A stretch of DNA of 43,813 nt from Moorena bouillonii PNG (GTDB taxonomy: Bacteria > Cyanobacteriota > Cyanobacteriia > Cyanobacteriales > Coleofasciculaceae): contig NZ_MKZS01000001.1 in the NCBI RefSeq assembly GCF_001942495.1, positions 2,309,089 through 2,352,901 of the forward strand. Direction: 5' to 3'. Position 1 is the stretch's first letter. Each line of letters opens with the position of its first letter. The notes beneath the pieces were generated by a model that saw only the letters and a list, made by a program, of their open reading frames with translations, searched no databases and had not been told where the DNA came from. The translations under genes were made by a program, and so were the position numbers. Positions 8,344 through 18,410 of the stretch are shown piece by piece.

Positions 8344-11300
8344 ATTTAGTTGAGTTTTTACAAGAGCTTTCAATTAAAGGTTGGCAGATCTGGAGTGAAG
8401 GTTCGCAGTTACGCTACGATGCTCCGAAAGAAGAATCAACTGCATCAGTATTGGCTCTGCTGAAGCAACATAAGACAGAGATTTTACAGTTACTGCATGA
8501 CAACCGAGATCTTCTCGATGTTCATCCCCTTTCCTACGGACAACAGGCAATGTGGTTTCTCTGGAAACTAGCACCTGGTAGTTGTGTTTATAACGTGTCC
8601 GTACCTGTTCGTATTTGCTCCCAGGTGGATGTGACAGCTTGGAGGAAAGCTTTTCAAGCTCTATGCCAACGTCACCTCATGCTGTCAAGCACATTTACTA
8701 AGCTAGGTCAAGTACCCATTCAACAAGTACATCGCCATCAAGACGTGGACTTTTTGCAGGTTGATGCCTCTGCTTGGAGTAAAGAGGAATTAAATCAGAG
8801 AGTGGTTGAAGCTCACAAGCACCCTTTTAACCTTGAAAAAGAATCGGCGATGCGCGTCAGGTGGTTTGTGCGGTCATTTCAAGAGCATATTCTACTGCTG
8901 ACAATACACCACATTGCCTGTGATGGCTGGTCTTTAGACATCATCTTTCAGGAATTACCTAAACTGTACCAAGCTCAACAGACCAACCTACCAGCATCTC
9001 TTCCCCCGCTAAAGTATTCATATCAAGATTATGTTCGCGCTCAAAGGAAAATTTTGGATAGCCCTAGAGGAGAAATCCTTTGGCAATACTGGAAACAAAA
9101 ACTAGCGGGCGAATTGCCAACCTTAAATCTACCTACAGACAAACCACGCCCGCCCATACAAACCTACGAGGGGGCAGCCTATCATTTTAGCTTATCTGAA
9201 AAACTCAGTCAGCAACTTATAGAATTAGCTCAAAAAGAAAATGTCACGCTCTACACGCTATTGTTGGCAGTATTTGGTATTTTTCTTTATCGTTACACAG
9301 GTCAAGAGGATATTTTAGTTGGTTCTCCCACATCAGGTAGAAATAGGGCTGAAGAGGCTCCAATTGTAGGCTTCTTTGCTAACTCCGTTGTTATGAGGAT
9401 GTCGGCGTCCGAAAATCTAAGTTTTAAGGAGTTTATCACTAAAGTTCAGCATACTGTATTAGAAGCAGTCAACTATCAAGATTACCCTTTCGCATTGTTA
9501 GTAGAGCGATTGCTGCCAAAGCGCGACCCTAGCCGATCTCCGATTTTTCAAGTTTTTTTCCTGCTACAGCAAATGTCTGAATGGCGAAAGCTGCTCTCTG
9601 GTGAAATGAAGACATCTTCGGATTGGCAAGGACTTAAGTTAGAAGCCTTTGACAGACCAACGAAGGAGTGTCAATTTGATTTCATACTAGAAATGATACA
9701 GGTTGGCTCGTCTCTTGGTGGACTTATTAAGTACAGTACCGATCTATTTGAGGAACAGACTATTGCCAGAATGGTGGAGCATTTCCAGACATTATTACAA
9801 GCAATAGTAACAAAGCCGACTGCTAACATAGATCGATTACCATTACTAACAGCAACCGAGCGGCAGCAGTGCCTAGCAGTCGGAAATAACTTGGGTAGAA
9901 AACAGGGGCAGAATAAATTTATCTATCAATTGTTTGAGGATGTATTTGGCTATCCAGGAGAGGTTAGTGGCAAGCAAACTCAGTTGGTAGACTATACAGA
10001 AATAGTGCCTGTAAATCTTCCGACTGATTTTTCAGTTTATGTTTTAGATTCCTATGGAGAACCAGTACCGCCAGGAGTAACAGGAGAGGTTTATGTTGGA
10101 GGTGGCAATTTAACTGAGAGTGACATAAATCGGAACCAACAAGCCCCAGTTAGTTTTGTAGAGCATCCCGAACTTGGTAGTTTATTGAAAACTGGGGAAC
10201 GGGGTTGTCTTCGTGCCAATGGTGGTCTGGAATTGCAAGGATTTGGGCAACGTTGGGCTTGGATTAAAGGGCATCAGGTGGAGTTGCAGGCTATAGAAAA
10301 AGCCTTACTGGCAATTACTGGGGTGGAAGACTGCTATGTGATCATGCGACAACGACAACTAGTTGCTTATGTAGTGACCTCTAAGTCTTTCTTGTCAGAG
10401 TCTCTCCACAACCAGTTAAAGACCGAATTACCCAGCTATATGCTGCCAAGTGCCTATGTAACAGTATCTAACCTGCCCTTAACAGGCAAAGGACTAATAG
10501 ATGAATCAGCGTTAGCCCAATTGGAGGTGATTGACTCCGAGTTAGTGTCACGTTGGGAACAACAGTTGCGTACGCTGCCAGAAATAGAGCAAGTAGCAGT
10601 GGTAGTTCAGCCACAAGTAAAAACCCTTCCCAGATTACATATTTCTGATTTAGTACCCTCACCCCCAAAGGGAATGGGTAAAGATTTTCCTCAAGTTGAA
10701 ACTGACAACTTGATAGACAAAGTTAACAAGAACTTGCCACAGGAAGTAAACCAGCCCGCCATCAGCCAAGGAGAGCCTCTAACAGAGCCAGAGGCACAAA
10801 CTTTAGGGGAGATACTGCAACGAGCAGCCCTAGAGAATTCAACTAAAGGTGTAGTATACATCCAACCTGATGGAACTGAGTTCGTACAGTCCTATAAAAA
10901 TTTATTAGAGGATGCCCAAAGACTATTGGGAGGATTGAGAAAACTCGGTCTCAAGCCCCAAGACAAGGTAATCTTTCAACTAGCAGACAATCACAACTTT
11001 ATTAGTGCATTTTGGGGATGTATTCTTGGAGGATTTATACCTGTACCAATTTCCGCAACAGGCAATTTGAACAAGCTGCAAAATAGCTGGCACATGCTAG
11101 GAAAGCCATTGGTACTATCAGAGCAAAAGTTAGCTCCAAAACTTCATCAGTGGGCAGAAGAATTAAAGTTAGAAAACTTTCAGATAGAACCCATAGAACC
11201 ATTAAAAGATTCAGAGGCAGATCGCAATTGGCATAAATCAAACTCAGAGGACTTGGTGCTATTGCTGCTAACTTCCGGCAGTACAGGTATGCCCAAAGCG

Positions 11301-14300
11301 GTCATGCACAACCACCGTAGTTTGTTAAGCCGTAGTGCATCAACGGTTCAATTCAACGGCTTTAGCAAAGAAGACATTTCCTTAAATTGGTTTAGCCTCG
11401 ACCATGTTGGGGGAATAGTGATGTTCCATCTGAGGGACGTTTATTTGGGATGTCAGCAAATCCAAGCTCCAACAGAACTGGTGTTGCAAGAACCGACACG
11501 ATGGTTAGATTGGATTTCCCACTATCGAGCCACAATTACTTGGGCCCCAAACTTTGCTTATGGGCTAATTGTGCAAGAACTAGAAAATCGACAAAAGACG
11601 GGCAGTCAACAAGAAAATCACCGAGGATGGGATTTGTCCTCTATGCACTTTATTCTCAATGCTGGAGAGGCAATTGTTGCAAAAACTGTCAGGCGATTTT
11701 TAGAAGTATTAGGTCAATATCAGCTCCAAGATCGCGCCATGCATCCAGCATGGGGCATGTCAGAAACCTCAAGTGCGGTAACGTTTTCATCTAAATTTCT
11801 GCTATCTTCAACCACAGACGAGCAGAAATTTGTCGAAGTAGGATCTCCAGTACCAGGGTTCGCCATCAGAATAGTAGATAATCAAAACCAGATAGTGAAA
11901 GAGACAATGGCGGGTCGAGTACAAGTAAAAGGACCGTCTGTCACATCTGGTTACTATCAAAATACAGAAGCAAACCAAGACGCTTTTACAGAAGATGGTT
12001 GGTTTAATACTGGAGATATAGGCTTCCTGCAACAAGGGTGTTTAACAATAACCGGACGGCAAAAAGACATTATCATCATCAACGGTCTCAACTACTACAG
12101 CCATGAAATTGAAGCAGCAATAGAAGAAATAGAAGGTGTAGAAGTGTCTTATACTGCTGCTTGTGCAGTTAGGGATGGTGACAGTGATACAGACAAACTA
12201 GCCATATTTTTCAATCCAGCCAAAAGCGCAAGGGATCGAGAAGCAGATTTGTTAAAGGAAATTCGCTTACTGGTAGTGGATCGTTTTGGGATTAATCCTG
12301 ATTATTTGATTCCTGTAGAACGAGACGTTATTCCCAAAACAGCGATCGGTAAAATTCAACGTTCTCAACTAAAACAGCGTTTTGAAACAGGTGAATTTAA
12401 CACCATTCTCAAACGGGTAGATTTGTTACTCTTGAATGTCAAGACTATCCCAAGCTGGTTTTACCGAAAGGTATGGCAAGCCAAAGTCCCTGTTTTTAAT
12501 CTGTCTTCCCAGACAACTACAACCCTAATATTTAGCGATACTTTAGGGCTAGGAACAGTCTTATCTGAGGAATTAGAAAAACATCACCAGCCCTGTATCC
12601 AAGTGTCTGTCGGTGAAAACTTTACCAAAATCAGTGACAATCATTATTCTCTTGTGCCCGACCGAGCAGAACACTATCAGATGCTTTTAGAGCAATTGGC
12701 ACAAGAAAACAAAACGATTGGCCAGATTGTCTGCCTGTGGGAATACGATCAATATAGAGGTGAAATTTCACACCTAGAAGCGCTGGAGCAGTCACAAAAG
12801 CAAGGGTTTTTTCGTTTGCTTTTCTTAGTTAAAGCATTAGAAAAATCTAGGAGTGAAGAGCAGTCGGTACAATTACTGTGGGTATCAAGTTACAGTCAGT
12901 CGATAGTACCGAGTGATAAGATAGCCTATGAGAAAGGGACAGTTTTGGGCCTATTGAAAACAATTGCTCAAGAAATGACCTGGTTGAACTGTCGCCACAT
13001 CGATCTGCCAGTACTAGAGGTTGAACTCAATAAGGCATACATTCGGCAAGAACTGGACAATTTTGCCAAAGAAACAGAAGTAGCCTACAGAGACGGAAAA
13101 CGCTTGGTTTGTGGAATCGAATCTGTAAATCTAGCAGAAGAACCAAAGCAAGAATTACCCTTCATAACAGGTGGTATCTACTTAATAAGTGGAGGGCTGG
13201 GAGGTATTGGAACTGAAATTGCTAGTTTCCTACTTAAGAATTATCAAGCACGGTTGTTGATAGTTGGTCGTACTTCTCTACCCGATCAAAATACTTGGCA
13301 AACTCATTTAGATAGTGGAAATGAACTGGCAAGGAAAATCCAAGCTTATCAACAATTGCAGCAACTACCAGGGGCAGTCATTTATGAAGATGTAGATATC
13401 TGTGATTATGCTCAGTTGCAGCAGATATTGACAACAACTCTATCCAAATGGGGAGGCCAGCTTGATGGGATTATCCATCTAGCAGGAATTTTCACCGAAC
13501 AACTATTAGTATCCCAAACCCTAGAAAGTATCACTGCCGTTCTTCGTCCCAAATTCCTTGGGACTTGGGCCTTACATAAACTACTGCTGGAAGATAATCC
13601 TCAAGGTTTGTTTCTTCATTTTTCTTCCATCAATGGCTTCTTTGGCGGTACCACTGTAGGTGCTTATGCTGCTGCCTCTAGTTTTATGGAAGGGTTTTGC
13701 GATTACCAGCAGACCTATACTAGCGTGCAAAGCTACTGCTTATCATGGAGTATGTGGGATGAAATCGGCATGAGTCTGGGCTATCAAATGAAAGACTTGA
13801 CCCATGCTAAAGGCTACTTTTCGATTAATAAGGCACAAGGGATGTGCTCTTTATTAGCCGCCTTGTCTCGTGGCCAACGTCATTTGTTTGTGGGTTTGGA
13901 TGGGAGTAAACCCAACATTGAACGTTTAACTATTACCTCAGAACCTCAAAACCGACAGCAGTTAACTGCTTATTTCACCTCCAAGGTAGAACAATTACCA
14001 GTGAGTCATTTAGAAGGGTTGGAAGTACGCGATCGCTTTGGCAGACTCAGCCGTTGTGTGTGGGCACAACTTGCCGAGATGCCTCTAAATGAAACTGGAG
14101 AAATTGTTCGAGAAAAGCTGATTGGACTTAGCACAGGTATTGGTCTTTTTGAACAAACAAAACCACGCAACCAAGTAGAACATCAACTCGTTGAAATTTT
14201 TCAGCAAGTACTAGAAGTGCCTGTTACTAGTATCCATGACAATTTCTTTGCTCTGGGCGGAAATTCTCTACTAGCAGTGCAAGTGGTTTCTCGTATACAG

Positions 14301-17300
14301 CAAACCTTTAATCAAGAGGTTTCTCTGCATATACTGTTTCAATCACCTACAGTTGGTGAACTGGGGCAAACCATAATCAAAGAAAATCTCTTACCAGGGC
14401 AAAAATCAGATACTAGTTTACCAACCCTTGTACCTGACCCAGAACAACGCTACGAACCATTCCCTCTAACTGATATTCAACAAGCTTATTGGCTAGGTCG
14501 CAATCAAGCCTTTGATTTAGGTAATGTTGCTAGCCATATTTACATAGAGATCGATTCTGAAAACTTAGATATAGAACGCTTAAACCAGGCTTGGCAGAAA
14601 TTAGTTGACCACTATGATATGCTGCGAGCCGTAGTGTTACCCGACGGACAACAGCAAGTCAAACAACAAGTACCACCCTATCAAATACAAGTTTTTGATT
14701 TACAAAACCAGCCAGAATCAGCAGTTAGTGACCACCTCAAGGCAATTCGGGAGCAAATGTCTCACGAAATATTACCCTCTGAGCAATGGCCATTGTTCAA
14801 GTTGCAGGCCACTCACTTCAATGAAAAGCACTATCGCCTCCATCTGAGTTTTGATGCTTTAATTGCTGATAGCTGGAGCCTAATGCTACTGGGGCAGTAT
14901 TGGCTGCAACTGTATCGAGACCCAGAAAGTTCGCTGCCTTCCTTGGAACTGTCATTTCGCGACTATGTGCTGGCTAAAATAGGGCTGGATGTTACACCAC
15001 AGTATCAGCGTTCTCAAGATTACTGGTTCGATCGCTTGTCCACTCTCCCGCCAGCACCAGAATTACCCTTTGCCAAGCAGATAGTTGCTCTGGAGCAACC
15101 CCAGTTTACACGTCGCAGTGGGCGATTAAATGTTGTTGATTGGCAGCGATTAAAAGACAAGGCAAGTCAGGCAAATATAACTAATTCTACTGTTTTATTA
15201 GCTGCTTTTGCTGACATCTTAACTTGTTGGAGCAAGAGTTCTAAGTTTACCATTAACCTGACCCTGTTTAATCGCCTACCCTTACATCCCCAAGTTAATG
15301 AGGTGATTGGAGATTTCACATCCCTCACGCTCCTAGAAGTTGATAACTCAAAACCGACTCCTTTTATTAAGCGTGCTCAACTGCTACAGGAACAACTGTG
15401 GCAAGATTTAGACCACCGTTATGTCAGTGGTGTGGAAGTGCAGCGAGAATTGCGCCGCCTATATGGAAGTTATCAAGCTATGGGGGTTGTCTTTACCAGC
15501 GTTCTGGGGGCTGGTATCGAGTCGGAAGAACAATTGTGGGTTAATCAGCTAGGAAAAATGGTCTATAGCATTAGCCAAACCCCTCAAGTCTGGCTAGACC
15601 ATCAAGTGCTTGAAGAACAAGGCGAATTAATATTTCAGTGGGATATAGTTGAAGAGCTTTTCTGTGAAGGTGTTATTGATAATATGTTCCAGAGTTACAC
15701 AGATTATCTGCAACACCTAGCAACTTCAGAATCTGCTTGGATAGACCTCTACCCTCAACTGTTACCAAAAGCCCAACTCCAACAACTTGCACAACTCAAT
15801 CAGATAAATCTACCTGTTCCCCAACAAACCTTACACGGTCTGTTTCTGCAGCAGGTGGAACAAAATTATCTAGAATTGGCAGTGATTACCCCAGAGCGCT
15901 GCTTAACCTATGGAGACTTACATCAACGCGCCCGCAACATCGGGCATTGGTTGCAACAACTGGGAGCTTCGCGCAATAGCTTAGTCGCTGTAGTAATGTT
16001 CAAAGGATGGGAACAAGTTGTTGCAGTCTTGGCAATCTTGATGGCTGGTGCGGCCTATGTGCCTATTGACCCCGAACTCCCCCAGGAGCGAAGAGAATTT
16101 TTACTGACCCAAGGGGAAGTGAAGGTAGTTCTGACCCAAGAACCTCTGTTAGAACAACTAGCAATACCAAAGGGAATTGAGTGTTTGTCTGTAGATACTT
16201 TCGAGTCAAGAAAAAATGATTCAATATCCTTCGTCCCCGTACATAATCCAGAAGATTTAGCCTATGTAATTTATACGTCTGGCTCTACAGGTTTACCCAA
16301 AGGGGTGATCATTAAGCATCAAGCAGTAGTAAACACCATCCTCGACATCAACCAGCGATTCAATGTTACAGCTAATGACCGAATACTAGCTGTGTCCGCT
16401 TTGAATTTTGACCTATCGGTATATGACATTTTTGGTATCCTGGCTGTTGGAGGAACTGTGGTCATTCCATCTGCTATTGAGGCTAAAGATCCTGCTCGTT
16501 GGTACGAGTTAATTGTTAAACACCAAGTTACATTGTGGAACTCTGTACCCGCACTAATGCAAATGTTAGTTGAGTACTTGTCTGGGCAGCTCAACCAGTC
16601 CCATGGCACCCTACGATTAGCATTGCTCAGTGGCGATTGGATACCACTAACTTTACCAGAGCAAATTAAAGATTTGTGGAGCGATATCCAAATTGTTAGC
16701 TTAGGTGGTGCAACTGAAGCCTCAATTTGGTCAATTTATTATCCGATCGAACAAATTTCCCCTGTAACTAAGAGCATTCCTTACGGGAAATCCCTTGCCA
16801 ATCAAACTGTTTCTGTCCTCAACGATCTAATGCAGCCTACTCCAATATGGGTATGTGGAGATCTTTATATCGGAGGCGTTGGTTTGGCTTCTGGGTATTT
16901 GTTAGATGATAAAAAGACAAACGCAAGTTTTATCACTCACCCAGTTACTCACGAACGATTGTACAAAACCGGTGATTTGGGACGATATTTGCCCGATGGT
17001 AATATTGAATTTCTCGGTCGCTCAGATTTCCAAGTTAAAATCAATGGCTATCGCGTTGAATTGGGTGAAGTTGAGGCTGCATTAAGCGAGCATTCTACTG
17101 TCAAGGAGGCTATTGTTGTTGTTCTTGGCGAGTCGGAACACAAGCGTTTAGTCGCTTATATTGTCCCCAGTCAGTCCTCTGTTGACAAAGCCAAGCTACC
17201 AGAAGGTTATCAACCTAGTCAAACAACAGGGGTAATACAAGACCCTGTGGAGAAAATTGAATTTAAACTCAAGCAACCAGGATTGCGTTCTCCATCTCCC

Positions 17301-18410
17301 ACAAAAGAAACTATTTCTTTACCGCTCTCAGAATTTGATGAAGCTCAAAAAGAAGCTTACCTCAAACGTCAGAGTTATCGACAATTCTTGATGCAACCCC
17401 TTCCTTTAGAGGAGTTTAGCCAGTTTTTAAGCTGTCTGCTGCAAATGAAACTGGACGATTTTCCATTACCCAAATATCTTTATCCTTCTGCAGGAAATCT
17501 TTATCCTGTACAAACATATTTATTAATTAAGCCAGAACGGGTTTCGGGATTGTCAGGAGGTATCTATTACTATTGTCCTCGGGAGCATAATTTAGTATTT
17601 CTCAATCCTTGGAGCGATGTTGACAGCAGGATTTACGGTGGCAATCAACCGATTTTTGAGGAGTCTGCGTTTTCCCTCTTTTTGATTAGCAAACTTAGTG
17701 CCATTACTCCGATGTATGGGGAACTAGCTGAAAATTTCTGTTTCCTGGAGGCAGGGCACATGGGGCAACTATTAATGAATACAGCACCAAACTACCAGAT
17801 TGGACTTTGTCCAATTGGCGGTCTTGAGTTTGACAAGCTACGAGATTTATTTGAGTTAGAATCGAATCAACGTCTAATTTATAGTTTTCTTGGAGGCAAG
17901 ATTGACCCAGTTCAAACAAAACAGTTGTTCGGTAAATCTTCAAAGGACGACAGATCTATTCCACAACAACTAAACGAGCATTTACAAGGAAAATTACCCC
18001 AGTATATGCTCCCCAATGATTATGTGTTAATGGATGTCTTCCCTTTAACTGCAAATGGGAAAGTTAACCGCAAAGCTCTACCTGCTCCTGAGGTATCAAT
18101 ACAAGAAAGAATTTTTCTGCCCCCCAGTACCCCTATTGAGGAGAAGTTAGCTAACCTATGGGCAACAATATTAGAGCTAGAGTTAAATCAAGTTAGTGTT
18201 AATGATAATTTCTTTGACATTGGTGGCAATTCCTTACTTGCTACTCAGCTAATCTCCAGAATTCGACAATTTTGCCAAGTCGATCTACCTCTGTCTGACT
18301 TCTTTGCAGAACCGACAATTGCTGGTTTGGTTGAACACATTGAAGTTCTTAGTTGGGTGGGACAAGATATACAAGATTCAGAAACAAATATAGAGGAGAT
18401 AGAATTATGA
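8340..18410 (+). CDS. hctE (homologue): Two-module NRPS: dock-C-degenerate A-A(keto acid)-KR-PCP-Cy-A(Cys)/Ox-PCP
   Basis: 3356 aa. Residues 1-55 are a TubC-like docking domain, then C (about 60-490, HHIACDG near 190). A catalytically dead A-domain C-terminal fragment follows (about 505-760). Next is a complete acyl-ligase-like A domain (about 815-1350, LTSGSTG near 978, AIGKIQ Lys near 1334). KR (about 1600-1800) has GGLGGIG, with Ser near 1762 and Tyr near 1774. PCP has GGNSLLA near 1973. The second module is Cy (about 2040-2470, DALIAD near 2171) and A with code D-L-Y-N-L-S-L-I-W-K for Cys. An FMN-dependent oxidase (about 2990-3190, YLYPSAGNLYP) is inserted before A10, followed by a PCP near 3295. 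By family knowledge, A-KR modules load a 2-keto acid and reduce it on the carrier, and Cy-A-Ox makes a thiazole. The expected addition is 2-hydroxyisovalerate and then thiazole. It matches hectochlorin HctE. It overlaps its neighbours by 4 bp on each side. Confidence 0.93.
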   Translation: MNLVEFLQELSIKGWQIWSEGSQLRYDAPKEESTASVLALLKQHKTEILQLLHDNRDLLDVHPLSYGQQAMWFLWKLAPGSCVYNVSVPVRICSQVDVTAWRKAFQALCQRHLMLSSTFTKLGQVPIQQVHRHQDVDFLQVDASAWSKEELNQRVVEAHKHPFNLEKESAMRVRWFVRSFQEHILLLTIHHIACDGWSLDIIFQELPKLYQAQQTNLPASLPPLKYSYQDYVRAQRKILDSPRGEILWQYWKQKLAGELPTLNLPTDKPRPPIQTYEGAAYHFSLSEKLSQQLIELAQKENVTLYTLLLAVFGIFLYRYTGQEDILVGSPTSGRNRAEEAPIVGFFANSVVMRMSASENLSFKEFITKVQHTVLEAVNYQDYPFALLVERLLPKRDPSRSPIFQVFFLLQQMSEWRKLLSGEMKTSSDWQGLKLEAFDRPTKECQFDFILEMIQVGSSLGGLIKYSTDLFEEQTIARMVEHFQTLLQAIVTKPTANIDRLPLLTATERQQCLAVGNNLGRKQGQNKFIYQLFEDVFGYPGEVSGKQTQLVDYTEIVPVNLPTDFSVYVLDSYGEPVPPGVTGEVYVGGGNLTESDINRNQQAPVSFVEHPELGSLLKTGERGCLRANGGLELQGFGQRWAWIKGHQVELQAIEKALLAITGVEDCYVIMRQRQLVAYVVTSKSFLSESLHNQLKTELPSYMLPSAYVTVSNLPLTGKGLIDESALAQLEVIDSELVSRWEQQLRTLPEIEQVAVVVQPQVKTLPRLHISDLVPSPPKGMGKDFPQVETDNLIDKVNKNLPQEVNQPAISQGEPLTEPEAQTLGEILQRAALENSTKGVVYIQPDGTEFVQSYKNLLEDAQRLLGGLRKLGLKPQDKVIFQLADNHNFISAFWGCILGGFIPVPISATGNLNKLQNSWHMLGKPLVLSEQKLAPKLHQWAEELKLENFQIEPIEPLKDSEADRNWHKSNSEDLVLLLLTSGSTGMPKAVMHNHRSLLSRSASTVQFNGFSKEDISLNWFSLDHVGGIVMFHLRDVYLGCQQIQAPTELVLQEPTRWLDWISHYRATITWAPNFAYGLIVQELENRQKTGSQQENHRGWDLSSMHFILNAGEAIVAKTVRRFLEVLGQYQLQDRAMHPAWGMSETSSAVTFSSKFLLSSTTDEQKFVEVGSPVPGFAIRIVDNQNQIVKETMAGRVQVKGPSVTSGYYQNTEANQDAFTEDGWFNTGDIGFLQQGCLTITGRQKDIIIINGLNYYSHEIEAAIEEIEGVEVSYTAACAVRDGDSDTDKLAIFFNPAKSARDREADLLKEIRLLVVDRFGINPDYLIPVERDVIPKTAIGKIQRSQLKQRFETGEFNTILKRVDLLLLNVKTIPSWFYRKVWQAKVPVFNLSSQTTTTLIFSDTLGLGTVLSEELEKHHQPCIQVSVGENFTKISDNHYSLVPDRAEHYQMLLEQLAQENKTIGQIVCLWEYDQYRGEISHLEALEQSQKQGFFRLLFLVKALEKSRSEEQSVQLLWVSSYSQSIVPSDKIAYEKGTVLGLLKTIAQEMTWLNCRHIDLPVLEVELNKAYIRQELDNFAKETEVAYRDGKRLVCGIESVNLAEEPKQELPFITGGIYLISGGLGGIGTEIASFLLKNYQARLLIVGRTSLPDQNTWQTHLDSGNELARKIQAYQQLQQLPGAVIYEDVDICDYAQLQQILTTTLSKWGGQLDGIIHLAGIFTEQLLVSQTLESITAVLRPKFLGTWALHKLLLEDNPQGLFLHFSSINGFFGGTTVGAYAAASSFMEGFCDYQQTYTSVQSYCLSWSMWDEIGMSLGYQMKDLTHAKGYFSINKAQGMCSLLAALSRGQRHLFVGLDGSKPNIERLTITSEPQNRQQLTAYFTSKVEQLPVSHLEGLEVRDRFGRLSRCVWAQLAEMPLNETGEIVREKLIGLSTGIGLFEQTKPRNQVEHQLVEIFQQVLEVPVTSIHDNFFALGGNSLLAVQVVSRIQQTFNQEVSLHILFQSPTVGELGQTIIKENLLPGQKSDTSLPTLVPDPEQRYEPFPLTDIQQAYWLGRNQAFDLGNVASHIYIEIDSENLDIERLNQAWQKLVDHYDMLRAVVLPDGQQQVKQQVPPYQIQVFDLQNQPESAVSDHLKAIREQMSHEILPSEQWPLFKLQATHFNEKHYRLHLSFDALIADSWSLMLLGQYWLQLYRDPESSLPSLELSFRDYVLAKIGLDVTPQYQRSQDYWFDRLSTLPPAPELPFAKQIVALEQPQFTRRSGRLNVVDWQRLKDKASQANITNSTVLLAAFADILTCWSKSSKFTINLTLFNRLPLHPQVNEVIGDFTSLTLLEVDNSKPTPFIKRAQLLQEQLWQDLDHRYVSGVEVQRELRRLYGSYQAMGVVFTSVLGAGIESEEQLWVNQLGKMVYSISQTPQVWLDHQVLEEQGELIFQWDIVEELFCEGVIDNMFQSYTDYLQHLATSESAWIDLYPQLLPKAQLQQLAQLNQINLPVPQQTLHGLFLQQVEQNYLELAVITPERCLTYGDLHQRARNIGHWLQQLGASRNSLVAVVMFKGWEQVVAVLAILMAGAAYVPIDPELPQERREFLLTQGEVKVVLTQEPLLEQLAIPKGIECLSVDTFESRKNDSISFVPVHNPEDLAYVIYTSGSTGLPKGVIIKHQAVVNTILDINQRFNVTANDRILAVSALNFDLSVYDIFGILAVGGTVVIPSAIEAKDPARWYELIVKHQVTLWNSVPALMQMLVEYLSGQLNQSHGTLRLALLSGDWIPLTLPEQIKDLWSDIQIVSLGGATEASIWSIYYPIEQISPVTKSIPYGKSLANQTVSVLNDLMQPTPIWVCGDLYIGGVGLASGYLLDDKKTNASFITHPVTHERLYKTGDLGRYLPDGNIEFLGRSDFQVKINGYRVELGEVEAALSEHSTVKEAIVVVLGESEHKRLVAYIVPSQSSVDKAKLPEGYQPSQTTGVIQDPVEKIEFKLKQPGLRSPSPTKETISLPLSEFDEAQKEAYLKRQSYRQFLMQPLPLEEFSQFLSCLLQMKLDDFPLPKYLYPSAGNLYPVQTYLLIKPERVSGLSGGIYYYCPREHNLVFLNPWSDVDSRIYGGNQPIFEESAFSLFLISKLSAITPMYGELAENFCFLEAGHMGQLLMNTAPNYQIGLCPIGGLEFDKLRDLFELESNQRLIYSFLGGKIDPVQTKQLFGKSSKDDRSIPQQLNEHLQGKLPQYMLPNDYVLMDVFPLTANGKVNRKALPAPEVSIQERIFLPPSTPIEEKLANLWATILELELNQVSVNDNFFDIGGNSLLATQLISRIRQFCQVDLPLSDFFAEPTIAGLVEHIEVLSWVGQDIQDSETNIEEIEL

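Noticed and set aside
9850-10640. The A-like fragment could be counted as a second functional adenylation domain adding another residue.
   Set aside because: It lacks all A1-A5 motifs and the A10 lysine and has no carrier protein of its own.
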